Assembly (NCBI GenBank): GCA_009760855.2
Contig: WPIO01000003.1
Coordinates: 179,001 to 243,000, forward strand
Direction: 5' to 3'
DNA length: 64,000 nucleotides
From: Cristatella mucedo
Taxonomy: Eukaryota > Bryozoa > Phylactolaemata > Cristatellidae
In this document: positions 1 to 34,085 of the stretch, piece by piece
Position numbering within the stretch: the stretch's first letter is position 1
Layout: each line of letters starts with the position of its first letter
Position numbers and translations under genes: made by a program
The notes under the pieces: generated by a model
What the model saw: the letters and a program-made list of their open reading frames with translations, nothing else
Told to the model about the DNA's origin: nothing
Databases searched by the model: none

Positions 1-2229
1 AAGGACTTGAATTCGAAACATGTTCAGTTTTTTTCTTACAGAGATTTCAGGTTCATGAAGTTTTTTTTGTCGTTAAGTGGTTACTTGAATGTCCATAAAA
101 TGCGTCAGTGTATTTCTAAAAATGATATGATGGATCCAGCTACGACTACAAGGCCCATAGCACTAATACTGATAGCCCGGTGAATTTTTTCGGGCACAAA
201 ATATGTTTATTTTACATGTACATCTATAAATATAAATATGAGTTTTGAAATCTTTCCATCATGGGTGTTTATAACTTCAGACTCCAAGTTAAGGGCCAAG
301 GATTACGGTTTAGGATTATCTGTTACGGTTTACAAGGTTTTCTATAGATACGTTTTATGGTTTGAAATTCTTAGAGTTTCAATCTTCCGATTTTGATTTA
401 CAGACGCTGGCCACCATGTTTGCAATGGATGCAATTGATATTGCAAAGAAGCGAAACTTTCTCTGCTAAATTACACATGCCTGGCTGTCAGCGATGCGAC
501 TTTTTGGCAATTTCTCTCAGCCTCCTATTCTTCTCACGAAGTCACACACACGTTTGATTGATTTAATAATTATATAACTGCAAACGAAGACAAATAATTC
601 GTTTGTTCGTTGATACGAATTCACTTGTACATTAATGTTCCCGTGCAAACCAAACACAAGGAAGATGTAGGTAAAACAGAATTTTAACTTGTTTCGCAAC
701 AGCTCTTGGTCCGCATTTCATGGTCATGCCATTATATGATTGTGAGAGCAGGATGGAAAAGGACAAGTGAGCACTTAAAACGCCACTTCGGGTGTTACAG
801 CAAGAAGCAAACTAAAAGAGGTAATATAATAATTTAAAAATTATTTTAAATAAATGAATAATAGTATTTTGAAAAATCGATAAAATTAAAACTAAAATTA
901 AATTAAATTAAAAAAAATTAAAAATAAACAAAATAAAAGAACAGCCGCTAAAGCAAATATATTTATGACACGTGCATTGCATAAAGAGACACGCCCTCCT
1001 GACTTATTTTGTATTCTTATTGTACCATTATTTGGCTTCTGGCAAAGCAATTTTTTATTTAGACGGGCTGCTGAAATATGCAGCCAAAAGATGTCAGAGC
1101 AATTTTAGCATTGTCATTCAGAATAAACCAATTTTTTGTGCTCGATTATACGAAAATGTCTTGAGAACAACCGGTATCTGCATCAGCTGGCAAGAGAGGA
1201 TTTACTTCTTACGCCGCTCTCCGGTTTTCTTCAAAGATTTACTTAGTGCAGACAACCTGTGTTCACTGTAGTCTTTGTATAACTATTCGATAGTCTGTTA
1301 CTTATGTTGCAAGACCTAATTAAGCATTGCTAACCGCAAGCATTAGTTTGGTGCTATTTTTGCACTCGAAAGGGTTGACGAGTCATTATAAAACTAGCGA
1401 ATTAATTGGTATTTGTTCTTATTTTAAAATGATCAGCCAGCATTGCCAATTAAATTTATCTAAACATCCGGTTGGTGCCGGACTTTAGTCAGCTCCAGCA
1501 CAGCTCCGTGCATAAAAATATGCAAAACTAAGGAGACGTTGTCGAAATATGCAAGTCGTAGGAAGACCATAAAAAACACTTCAAGGTCAGGAAGAGAATA
1601 TAACCGAATGGTGTCGCCAGTTACAGAGCAAGAGGGGCAGCGACTTGGGCAGCGACCAAGGCCGCCACCAAATTCAGCGCCACATGACCGACACTAACGA
1701 CGAAATGATTTTTTACTTCCACTAGTTTATGAATTGCCGATTCCACGTTGAATAAACACTAGTTTTAACTCTATAAATTCTCCTTGATAGTAGGTCTTGT
1801 CGATATGAAAATGTTACTGGCCGTGCCCCGAGATACAAATCTTTCAGGTCTAGCGGCCTACATGAAAGTCCTAGCCCTGCCACAAAAGGCCCTGCCATTT
1901 GGTATCGCTCAGTTTCTAAGCAGGTTTACTAGGAGTACAGGCGCAATAACCCTCACAAAAACTCCCATTTCAAATTTTTGTCAGATCCCGATTTCGAAAG
2001 TAATTTAGCTGAAAAGTTGCAAAGTATCGTGGACGCTCAAAGCAAGCGCGGTAGCACGCAAATAGGGCTTGAGCTTCTTGCGAATATAGAAATCGTTGAA
2101 TCATTGTACAGTTTTCAGAAATTCGGCCCGTTTCCTTTTCGCATGACGATATCTCAGGCAGATTTTGTAAGGTAGATAGGCGGAGACATTGTCACGCAGA
2201 GGAGCACGCGCCGGCACTTTTGCCGCTCT
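1..2229. other. No gene recognised
   Basis: AT-rich DNA with an A-rich stretch at 840-940. A frame at 1978-2175 looks faintly protein-like but matches nothing. I searched this region for the missing first exons of the TMEM145-like gene and found none. Confidence 0.5.
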
Positions 2230-2445
2230 CTCGCCTCTCCTTTCAATGCTCTCCTTTCGAAGCTCTCCTTTCGCCGCTCTCCTTTCGCCACTCTGTTTTC
2301 GATGGTCTCCTTTCGATGGTCTCCTTTCGATGGTCTCCTTTCGATGGTCTCCTTTCGCCACTCTGTTTTCGATGGTCTCCTTTCGATGCTCTGCTTTCAG
2401 TGCCCTCCTATTGATGCTTGCCTTTCGATACTCGGCGCTCCTTTC
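2230..2445. repeat. 14-bp minisatellite
   Basis: About 15 units of CTCCTTTCGATGGT and variants (cgccgct, cgaagct, cgccact endings). 2281-2318 and 2351-2388 repeat as a larger block. All the long frames here follow from the repeat. Confidence 0.85.
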
Positions 2446-3675
2446 CAGCTCCGAATACTCGCCTCCGCTCGGCACCAAAAGCTGACGCTGTTCTTTCAGT
2501 CTCACTCACTTAATCACACCTGCTCAAGAGATCGATCCCTTTCGATTTCACACCTGCCAAGGGATAGCGGGAGGCTTGATTTTCACTCTCGAGCTCGTTC
2601 AGCGCGGCTTTTAGCGGCAGAATCTGGCAGGACGCGGCGTTTGTTTGCTGCATTTCATTGACGCTGAATTGGTCGTTCGCTAAGCAAACAAACGGCTCGC
2701 TCAAAGACCTGAAAGTGTCTTTTTCTTTGCGGCAGCTGCAGCTGCTGGATGCGGCCAGGTTCTCCAGTCCACATTCCAAACGCTTCCATCAAACTGCTTA
2801 CGTCCGTCGACAGCCAAGCTCCACCCTGTCCGTCAACTTGACGTGCAGCTGATTTTTGCCCCACAAACTCTTTACACGCCTATGCCTAATACTCTCCTCA
2901 TCGTGGCTATGGCTGCAATACATAAAAAGTTAAATAACGCACGAGGAGAAATTATAATATTTTTTAAGAGGCAGACTTTTAATATATGCGCATTGTATTT
3001 GATTTAATTTTTCTCCCGTACTGTGGTTCTGTGACGCTGTCGCTACGTAGCGGTAAAGTTAGCACTCATTGGTGGTAGGAAAGCATAACCTTGCGGGCAG
3101 TCCTTGCAGCCATCGGACGAGGTCTGTCAAGCACGACGCTTCCTAGGCCTTTATTAAAAGCTATGACCACCCAAATCGATTGGAGTTATAAGGCTTTCCT
3201 CCCTATCACGAGATGCAGTTTGCGAACGGCTTGGTGACTGATTAACCGCTTGAGGTCAGCAGCCTTGACCCACTCCAGTCAAGGCCGGCGCAATGAGATG
3301 CTCAATATGTAACCTGTGCTATCAAAATATAAATATAAGGTTGGCCAGCATGTGTTTTTATTCGCTCGCTGGCAGCAGCAGACAAATGCGTAAACTGCAA
3401 GGTAAAGGTCGATGCGTCGAGCAAGGTTCGTGGTCCCTCCAGCTCGGCAACTTGCTAGAAGGAATAAAGCTGTATCGTGAAAACGAACATTTTGATGAAA
3501 GCCGAACCAGTAGTGTTCTGCGTCACCTGTTGCTATGAATATACTACCAGCGGTAAATTAAAGCGGACCCTAGCCTGATTGCCCTTATTTTCCTTATTTC
3601 CAATAAATTCCAGGAACTGTGTTGCTTCTGCAGTCACTTCATTTTCTAGTGAAAGGAAAATTTGCTTCATTTGTT
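2446..3675. other. No gene recognised
   Basis: Single-copy-looking sequence. The small frames at 2510-2864 and 3293-3538 have no splice support or recognisable motif. Confidence 0.45.
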
Positions 3676-3824
3676 ATGTGCCCTTAGAAAACTGAATCTC
3701 TATCCATGTGCTTCGCATATGCCGCAGAGCTCGACCCCACGACCTCGGTTGTAAAGGTGAGCACCTTGACCTCGGTCGTTCAAGGCAAGCAATTTAACCG
3801 CTGGGGTCAAACCAAGGTGGCTAT
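3676..3824 (-). mobile_element. SINE A, minus orientation
   Basis: Reverse complement of the family: ggttaaattgcttgcc head, tcgtggggtcgagctc B-box-like region, and the tail with tagagattcagttttc. It ends about 40 bp upstream of TMEM145-like exon 1. Confidence 0.65.
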
Positions 3825-3865
3825 TCATTAAGAACCAATATATAATGACAGTTTTTCCGTTGCAG

Positions 3866-25738
<21,873 letters not shown>

Positions 25739-28586
25739 CTTGCTCTTTTTTATTTCATGTAATTACAGTTTAATTAATTTCCTCTGATATTAACGCACTT
25801 AATTTTACAAGCTCTGCTCTTTTCATGAAAACAGCTTTTCTACTGAGATTACAGTTGCACTTAAAATCTTTTTCTACTTTATTCTAACACGTATATGAGT
25901 AAAGAATTGCTTTCATAAATTTTCTGTTGAACTGAGTGGTTTCATTTTCATTATAATTGTTTCTCAACATTTAAATTAGCTCTGTGTAATTTCGGTTATT
26001 GAACCAATATTTATTGTGGATACATATGTCTTAACGGGATTAAGTACAAGCAGGAAGCTTAAGGTTATTGGCTTTTGAAAGTGCTTCCAAGCGTCACTCT
26101 GGTTTGTTTTGGGCCGAAAGGCTATTATGAAGTATGCATAAGAACCCATTGCCGCTATCTACATGTGTTAAGTATCTATAGATTATACCACATCTGTGTG
26201 AGATAACGTTTCTCCTTACCAGCTTCTGTTTCCTTTATTCTGCATGCAAGTGCGGAAAACACGAAACGGAATGGTGAAAAAATACGCACTAAATAGATGG
26301 CCACTGAGATCTGGGTTTGCCTTGTCATTCGACTATTTTATTGGTAATCAAAAATCTCTAAAGGCAGCCGAAATTTGCATTTGGTCACTATCAAAACCTC
26401 AATCTTTACACAGTTTTCTCGTATCTATAGTACTAAGGATTTATGTATATAATATTGAAGTTAATCTACAATTTCCTCATTTATCTATCTATGATCTCAC
26501 AAAATTCTAAGCCTCCAGAACTTGTAAGCTGTCACAATAGAATAAAGGACAGCATCATAAAAAATTTACATTTTAAAATTGACTTCGTTGCATTTAATAT
26601 CATCTTGTGTTGCAGCATTTCAATCTTGATTCAAGTTATATATGACGGAACAGATTTATTGTGTAACATGACTTTTGAATCGTGGCATCCTGACAGAGCA
26701 AGAGAATCGTAAAATATATACATACCTAAATGTGAATATGTGTGAATTTGTATGTAGCAGTCCTGCGTTCAATTGAAAAATACGGCACTCTCTCTCTTCG
26801 TCAGATTTTCCTCATATTATATAGCAGTTAAGTTCCCAGTTAACATCGCGATCGCCTCCTCCTCCTCCTTCTCGGCATCAACAGTGAAACCTCTTGAAGT
26901 GCCTAAATCACCAACACCAAGGCGGATATCTTCTTATTAGCAGTGATACTTTAGCCATAGCGTCAAACTTCCATTTCTACCGGTAGAAAAAGGCATACCA
27001 GAAGAAACACAACTTCCATCATTAAATAATCAGAGAAATTATAATAAATTGTGTGTAGTGCTCTAATAGATCAATTGATTAGAAATAACATGTGCAGCAG
27101 CTTAAGTGGTGATAGGAAATAGAGCAGACTTCACTTTGGCCCCGACTACATGCTTCGAGGAGCAAGCGAGTGTTTATCTTTCTTTCAAATTTGTTTCAAG
27201 GCAAGAAGTATCAGAACTTTAATTGGTAGTGAGTTCTGGAATTTTTCACGCTAAGCATCAGAGGAACGGCTAAAAGAAAATTTTGAGGTTGATGTACTAA
27301 GCGACTAGACTCAACGGAGTGACTGATAAGACGGGAAGACTTGTTATAAAGTACATCAAAAAGTTAGGCTGGGCCACCAATAGAATGGAGTTTGTGCAAA
27401 TAAACGAGGGGAGCTTGAAGCGGATAAGCTAGCTGCTTGAGGGGAGCCAGTGCAGGTCAATGAAAGTGGCGTATAGTGTAAGTTGCGACAGACCAGACGA
27501 GCCGAGCTCAAGATTGAGTGTCAGCAAAATGTTTCCTCTCGAAAATTTAAGCTTTACTACATCTCAGCACAACGATGGTACCTGAAGCAATGCCCGTTCA
27601 ACTGGATGATGATTGTCAAATTGCGCTAATTCCAGTGCATGTAAAACTGTGCGCTTCAAGGGTACAAATTATTTAGCAGTATGCGTTGAAGGGATTATGC
27701 ATACAAAATTCTCCGACTGGTTTGCATATATACATCTTTATTTTTGCTCTTTTAGATTTATTTGATTATCAGCAGCCTCTTCACTTTGTTCACGCAAGCC
27801 GTTAGAGTGTAAAATGCGTTGGTCATTGGTTCTTGGGTCTTGCAGGCACATCCGATCCGGACATTCTCGGTAGACGTCTTAGTGATCTTATTGTTTCAGA
27901 AATGTTCGCTGCAGGGGAAGCCCATCGTGCATTTATATAAGCCAATTTTTTGCACTCTTCCATTTTGTTGATAGTCGTGTACGCTAGCTTCAAAAGACAG
28001 GGACGAGCAAGTGACCTAAAGCTCCAAGTAACTCGGCGCACATTCCTTTCGGGAGATCTCTTTTCATTCGTCAGCATCCAATTTCACTCTAATTCAATTC
28101 GACTAGTCAAACGACAGTGTAGCCCAGAGTTCTTGGTCAACATTTTAAGCTGAACAGTTTGAAACTGAATAGTGGTGGCAAAGCGTAATGTAGTCAGTCT
28201 ACCGTAACACTTCAACGAAACTGCTGTTGGTTAAAAAATTCTAAAGATTGTCTCCTTTCGTGCGCACAAGGGTTAATTTTGATGCGCCTACAAAGTTTTT
28301 TCTTTTAAGTAATGTCAGATGCATGCAATCCTTACCCTATTCAATGTGCCACAAGATAGTAGCTACTGAAATTTGGCACAGTAGGCCATAATAAGTGAAG
28401 AAAGAGTTGCCTAATGGCTGGTGATCCATGCTCACATACTGGAGCTGGAATGAGAAAGCACAACGACTATTCACCGATCAAAAGACTGGCCAATTTTGCA
28501 TTAAAGCTCTGGCGTTTGCATGAGAAGATTAGCCACTGGTTTTGTTCGACCGTAATAATTTCAGGGTTTGTTCGCCGCGGGATGAG
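25739..28586. other. No gene recognised beyond repeats
   Basis: 3' flank of the TMEM145-like gene. A frame after tgttgcag near 26615 (TDLLCNMTFESWHPDRARES) is exon-like at its acceptor but matches nothing. Confidence 0.4.
27015..27560 (-). mobile_element. Family C-like repeat, no clear tail
   Basis: The body resembles 17720-18060 (ttagaaataacatgtg, gactacatgctt, cacgctaagcatc). Its last part, gagccagtgcaggtcaatga, resembles 24750-24840. The order of matches suggests one diverged family. Confidence 0.35.
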
Positions 28587-28746
28587 TGTAAACGGCCCCG
28601 TTGGCTAGGTGCTCGCCTTGAACAACGGTCAAGGTTAGTGTATTTAATGACCGAGGTCCTGGGCTCGAGCCCTGTGGTGTACATGAAGCACCTGAATAGA
28701 GATAAAGTTCCCTTCGGGCGCTATACGCATGAATTATGATTTTTTA
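28587..28746 (+). mobile_element. SINE A, full copy
   Basis: The head ccgttggctaggtgctcgcc, then gggctcgagccctg, gaagcacctgaatagagata and cgggcgctatacgcatg. Confidence 0.7.
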
Positions 28747-28849
28747 ACCAATACTCGAGCCTTCTCAAGCGTTTTCGGACTTCTGTCAATAATCAAGTTT
28801 GTAGCTTCAGCAGTCGGTTTAATTAGAAATTTAATGCAGACGTACTGTA

Positions 28850-29682
28850 ATGTAACTCCGTCTGTAACTCCACAAAGTCACTATGACTAAGTGGGTGTTC
28901 TATATTGCATTCAAAGCCTGTGAGGCTTTTGGTACCATAAGGTAGACAACAGACCTATATCACGCAACAAAGAGAAAATGAGAATAATAGCTGAGTCGGG
29001 ATGGCTGTCGGGGAGGTAAATAGTATAATAGTAGCAGCTCAGGACGGCTGGCAATGTGCCCCAACCACCTGCAGGAGGGTAATTTAGTTGCTTAAAAATC
29101 GTGAAAGTGAGTTCCACATTCTGGGCTCTGTAGAGCAAAAGCTTCTGTCACCAGCAGTCTTTAAGCGAAGGAATTGAACAACTAATTTACTTTCTAGAGG
29201 ACCTGAAGGTACGATGAGGCTGAAACTGGTGAAACAGTTCAGCCTCATACGAATAGAGCCGAGCCGTGGCGGACCTTGTGGGTCAGCTTAAGAGCTTTGC
29301 TCTGCATCCGCTTAGGGGCCATAATAGCCTAAGAAGTAAAGTCCTCGCTCTTCACAACCAAGGTTGTGGGTTCGAATCCTGCAGTGCCTCATTTATTGCT
29401 AACGGCAAGCGGTGGTAATAGTGGGTAAGGCTCTCCTGCTCCTATACAATGGGGCTGCTAAATCAGCTAATATTATTATTATTATTGTTATCAACCAGGA
29501 GCCTTGGCAGTTCCTTCAGCAAAGGAAACACACGGCCAAATCTCTAAGAGTTTTTGGACTAGCCTTACAGCCATATTCATCCCCAGCTGCAGTGGCCTAA
29601 TGGAATTGCCAAAATGGAATTGCAATAGTCCTGCACGGACAGAACCAGGGAGCCAGTAAAATTCGTTGCACGACAATGGAAG
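28850..29682 (-). mobile_element. CR1/L2-type LINE 3' fragment, split by a SINE
   Basis: It matches the 5138-5760 copy along its length, including the shared tail with ctccacaaagtca. On the minus strand the 29491-29676 part reads LLQFHFGNSI and LQLGMNMAVRLVQKLLE, the DYCNS...LQ..QN.AARL region of these LINEs. A SINE B copy interrupts it at about 29320-29492. Confidence 0.75.
29320..29492 (+). mobile_element. SINE B inserted in a LINE
   Basis: ctcgctcttcacaaccaagg, gggttcgaatcctgcagtgc and a tail, ctgctaaatcagctaatatt, with (ATT)n. LINE sequence resumes on both sides. Confidence 0.72.
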
Positions 29683-29683
29683 G

Positions 29684-29800
29684 GCGCATACATGAAAATT
29701 CCATGTATGCGCATATTTATGAATTACATGAATTACGAAATTACATCATGTAATTCATTTATTTATGTAATTCATGTAAATCACAATTCATGTAATGTGC
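29684..29800. repeat. Double inverted repeat
   Basis: GCGCATACATG at 29684-29694 pairs perfectly with 29702-29712. TTACATGAATTAC at 29724-29736 pairs with 29767-29779, and further partial copies lie between and after. Confidence 0.75.
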
Positions 29801-31089
29801 ATTCATGAAAACAAGAGGAGCCATTCGGTTTCTAATACTCGCACCATGCGACCGACGAACCAGCTCTATTAACCGTGGCGTAATTCCGACTCGGCAGATG
29901 AAGGCCTGCGTTTTCATGGTGTCGCATCACATGCGTTCAAGGTCAGTCAAGCTCTCTCGTACCTTGCGAAAGACGGCCCGACGGTGACATGCGGCTCTAC
30001 AGATGGACGTCGCCATCTTTAGCAGCCGCAGCCCTGTCCACTAGACGCGAGCTAAGGCTACCTCCATCGAAGATAAAAATAGAAACTCTTTGCGCCAACC
30101 CTAGGTGCCGCTGTCTCGAGCCAAGGCCGCGTTTCGTAAGTGCTTGATGAATGCGGTCAAGGCTTTCTGCCTTCTCCGGCCGACGTGGCCACCCGCGGCT
30201 CCAGCCGAGGGCCGCTGACTAACGGTCAAATGGATTAACCTGTGCAGCTGCATTCAGTGTGCAGCCGAGACGTTCAACCCTTTCAGATCGATCAGCGGTG
30301 GCGGACCTTCGTTTCGCTCTTAGCAGTGAGCCGGTCAGCGCCAGCCAGCCGATCTCGCCGCCGCCGCCCGCCGATGCCGCCAGCCGCCGCCACCGCCGCC
30401 AGCCGCCGCCCGCCGCCAGCCGCCGCCGACGCCGACGCGGCCGCCCCACGACCGACCGTCGTCCCACCGACCCACTCCCCACCACCTCGGCGTGGCGGGC
30501 TGCGCCACTCGCTGTGACTAGGGTGAGGAAACTAGACACATCGTCGAAGCGCGTCCCTCGAGAAATCCAATCGGGCCAGACGGGCATGAGAGCTCCGAGA
30601 ATCGCCTGGCAGCCTAGGGCGCCGCCGTGGTGGCGGCGGCGGCTGCGTCGGCGGGCCGCTCAGCCCAGGCAGGTTGAGGAGTGCAGCCCGCTGCTCAAGT
30701 CGGGCGCACGCCTGGCCGCCAGCCGCCTCGCCGCCACCGCTGCACCACTAGAGAGCCTCTCTGTTCGGTACGGGCAGCACTGTCCACCAGGTGTCAGCAT
30801 GGGCTGTCTTCTCTCTGGGTCCGGTAGAGATGACTTACGATGTGTCATCGCTACCCATGTCAGCTACCTTCTTAACCTGGCGGGCGCATACTACTAAGAC
30901 TTAGTTGATTCTTGCCGGTGTCTGTACCAAGACTAGAGACTTCCCATAAGTGCACGTGACCTATAAAGCCCCTTGTCCTGCCATAGCATCCGCTATGGTA
31001 GCCGGTATATGCAACGACGTCTCCTCGACTCTCCTTTCAAAGCAAAAATGCAATTTCCCGGTATTTGTCATGGGTATATAGACTAGTGA

Positions 31090-31190
31090 TACTAATAATA
31101 AAATAACGCCATAGCGCCCTTGGGGAATTTAGTGATCTCTTTCACGTCAATTTATAAATGCTGAAAAGAAGCGTGTCTATCTGCCCTTGA
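31090..31190 (-). mobile_element. SINE A/C tail fragment
   Basis: AATAAT tract, then ccatagcgcccttggggaat and gtgatctctttca, in reverse orientation. It is directly followed by a SINE B in the same orientation. Confidence 0.48.
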
Positions 31191-31194
31191 AAGA

Positions 31195-31370
31195 GCAAAT
31201 AAGAAAATACTGGCTGATGTAACAGCCTCTTCTATGTAGCGACAGAAGAGCCTTTCCGGCTATCACCACTGCTTGCAGCGGCAATACAAGATCGCCCACC
31301 GCAGGATTCGAACCAACGACCTCGGGACCGAGGTCGTGAAAAGCAACCGCCTTACCTAGTGTGCTATGAA
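31195..31370 (-). mobile_element. SINE B, minus orientation
   Basis: Reverse complement of the family: gaggtcgttggttcgaatcc, ggtgggcgatcttgtattgc and aggctcttctgtcgctac. Confidence 0.68.
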
Positions 31371-34019
31371 GAGACGATCCTCCAAAGGATTAGAGAATGG
31401 AGGCGCTGCTAAACGGAACTCGTGAGCGCATCGTCATGTCTCTATTCAAAAATGCAAATCGGAACAACCGTGGGAGACCTCTATAACGGCAGTCAGAGCA
31501 AAGTAGCCCGCCATATTCCTACTGGTAGTGATCTCGATGCCTCTAAATCGCCGAGCCCCATTTTAGCCTCTGTATACCCTTACCTAAATATTCAAATTTA
31601 GGTTTAGGTTGGCATGCAGTGCACACGAACTGGAATTAGAATCCCCGCGTTAGCAGTCAGCCAGGCGGGCGGCGATACTCTTAGGGGTCTCTCGCAGCGT
31701 GTACCAAAGTGGCAGCGAAACGGCGTAGTTCTAAATCAGTCAGATTACGGCTGATGTCCATTATTCGAGGCTCCTGAATTACCGAGGCTGGGAGCCGATT
31801 GTGCGATAATCTATGGCCAAGGCAAAGTAGAAGCCGGTGACTTATAATAGCAGAGATGAGTGCCTAGGCATTGGAGCAGTGTGGTGCTCAATGCCACTGA
31901 GCCGGAATAGAACCGGCGTATGTACTGGCCGCTGCTGAGTGCCTGTAACCCTCCGTGGCTGTAATATAGACGTCTCTACGAACTGGGTGTTGACTTGTTA
32001 TCTTAACGTGCGGGTGGTCTTCAGTGCTTCCGTGTCCAGCAAATGTCGGAGTACCTGCGTGCATTCGTGCATCGCCACCAAGTCGCTAGCCACGATGCCA
32101 GGGCAGGAGCGTCGCCGGCACTGGTCGCACGTTGGCTGTGAATAGCAGCGTTACGAGCGCTTCGCTTAAGGCCCTATTCCTACCCGGGCGTAAAATTCGC
32201 TACGCCCGCCCACCCCCGCCCGGTAGCAGCCACAAGAAACATCTGCACATCGTTGTACGCGAGCACCGTATAACTGACGCCGGAACCGGTGCTAGTGAGC
32301 TCGGAGCTCACCACCGCCATTCCGTCGCGGGCAGCCGGCATTTGCATTACGCACCGCCGCCGCCGACGCCGGAGGATCTGCGCTAGCTGGCAGCGAGCGG
32401 CTGGAGCGACGCCGAGGCGCAGGCCTAGGTGCCAGGCGCACGTGCCCTGCTGGCCGGCCACTTAGCGCCCCGCTGATTGGGTAGATAGCGGCACGCCCGT
32501 CGCTCTGGGCTTTCTCAGCAGGCTACTTACGGAGCTCTCGTACAAGGGCCTGCGTCAGATTTACTTGAGCCGACCCCTGAGAAGGCTTTCAGTTTTATTT
32601 GCCCCAGCCTAGAGGCGAGTAAAGAGGCACGACGGGTCGCCTGGCTAGCGAAGTATCGGCATCGCCAAAACGCAGCGTGCGCCTTCCACGTCCGGTCAGA
32701 ACCCGGTCGCAAACGCAGCGCTTGTAGCGCTGCCGGTCTCCGCTGATACGCGACGAATACCGGGTGACGTCTGAACCTTGCGGCAGGTGGCTAGCTACTC
32801 GCAGGTGCTGCACCGATGCCCGCAGGTATCGTGCCGACATTGTATCAGGAACGCAGCTAGGACGAAGAGCGCTCATATCTTTACATATCAAGTCCGTATC
32901 TACGATTTAGACACGTCTATTTGACAAAAGCGGATGGTTACATGCGTTCAACAGCGGCACAAGCGTACAGCGACGGCTGTCATGTCTAGAGAGCTCAAAC
33001 CAGCTTCATTACCCACGCCTATTCCTGAATCACAACTGCTAGACTATCTCAGAGCACCGGCCTGTTTTGCATGGCCTCGGCCATAAACTATCGCATAATC
33101 TCACAATTGCGAATAATTGGTATCCACTATAATCACGCACTCTGCTCACTGTAACTCCTTGATTCTCTGTCTCTGTCACTGACAGCTTCGGCTCATCACG
33201 CTACGCCATTAGTGCCGCTCCTGCAGCCTCGATGTTGCCGGGCCGTTGCTCTACGAAGATCTACAGAAGGTGCTGCTGTCCAAATGTGTCTACTCGCACC
33301 CGCTAAATCTCAGCATTTAAAAGAATATTACGTTAAAGAATACGCAAGCGTGCAGAGAACCCGCTTTTGATCACTACGCTAGTTGAGCTCGGCAATCACT
33401 ATTAAAATCTCACTAGGCAAAGACTAGTAGTAATAAGTTGGCGTTTAGCAGTAAAGCAGATAAATATATATATATATATATACGACCATATCCGTTTTGA
33501 GTCTATATATTTATTTTTATTTTTATTCTCCCTCCTAGTCAGCCGTTTCAAGTGTTTCAGCTTCAGGGAAACCACACACACACGAAGGAGCAGGAGTTGC
33601 GAGTTCTGAAGGAAAGCTTTTGATCTGTACCTGATAGTCGCTGTGTCTTAAAGGGAAATTTAAACGCAAGCTTTCAAATGCAACCGTTTGAAGGTTTGAA
33701 CGTTTGTGGGTTTGAAGTTTAGATATTTACAAAAAAGTGCAGCCTCCTTGACTTTAAATGCTTTGCTCTGCCTAAATCTCCACGTCTTTTGCTGTTTCTG
33801 TACATTGATTGTTGAGTTTACTTTAGTTCTCTCCTAGAGCTTTGTGGCAGAGCCTTTACACATATAACTTCTATTCCTTTAGTTTCTATTTTAGAACACG
33901 AGCGCTAGTCACTGAGTCAACCTATTCGCCGCTTGAAATCCGTATAAAGCCATAGAAATTTCTGCTTAGTGCGTATGTTGTAGAGCATAACAAGGTTCGT
34001 GTTTCCTTTATGGCAAATT

Positions 34020-34085
34020 TAAAGCGCCCAGAAAAAGATTGAGTTCTCTGAAGGCGCTGTATCAAGTGTGTCATTATAATTACTG
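34020..34085 (+). mobile_element. SINE A/C tail fragment, plus orientation
   Basis: aaagattgagttctctgaag followed by gcgctgtat and an ATT-rich end. Confidence 0.5.

Larger units (their letters stand above)
30000..33000. other. GC-rich islands, no gene supported
   Basis: CpG-dense DNA at about 30.0-30.8 and 32.1-32.9 kb, including a CCG/CAGCCGCC run at 30355-30440. The long frames are compositional. Promoter islands of undetected transcripts are possible. Confidence 0.4.

Noticed and set aside
391-471. Possible exon after gatttacag ending NFLC-stop
   Set aside because: Good acceptor, but only about 22 codons, no partner exon, and no match to the missing TMEM145 amino terminus.
30259-30897. 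212-codon frame with poly-Pro/Arg
   Set aside because: Produced by a CCG/CAGCCGCC repeat; open in several frames.
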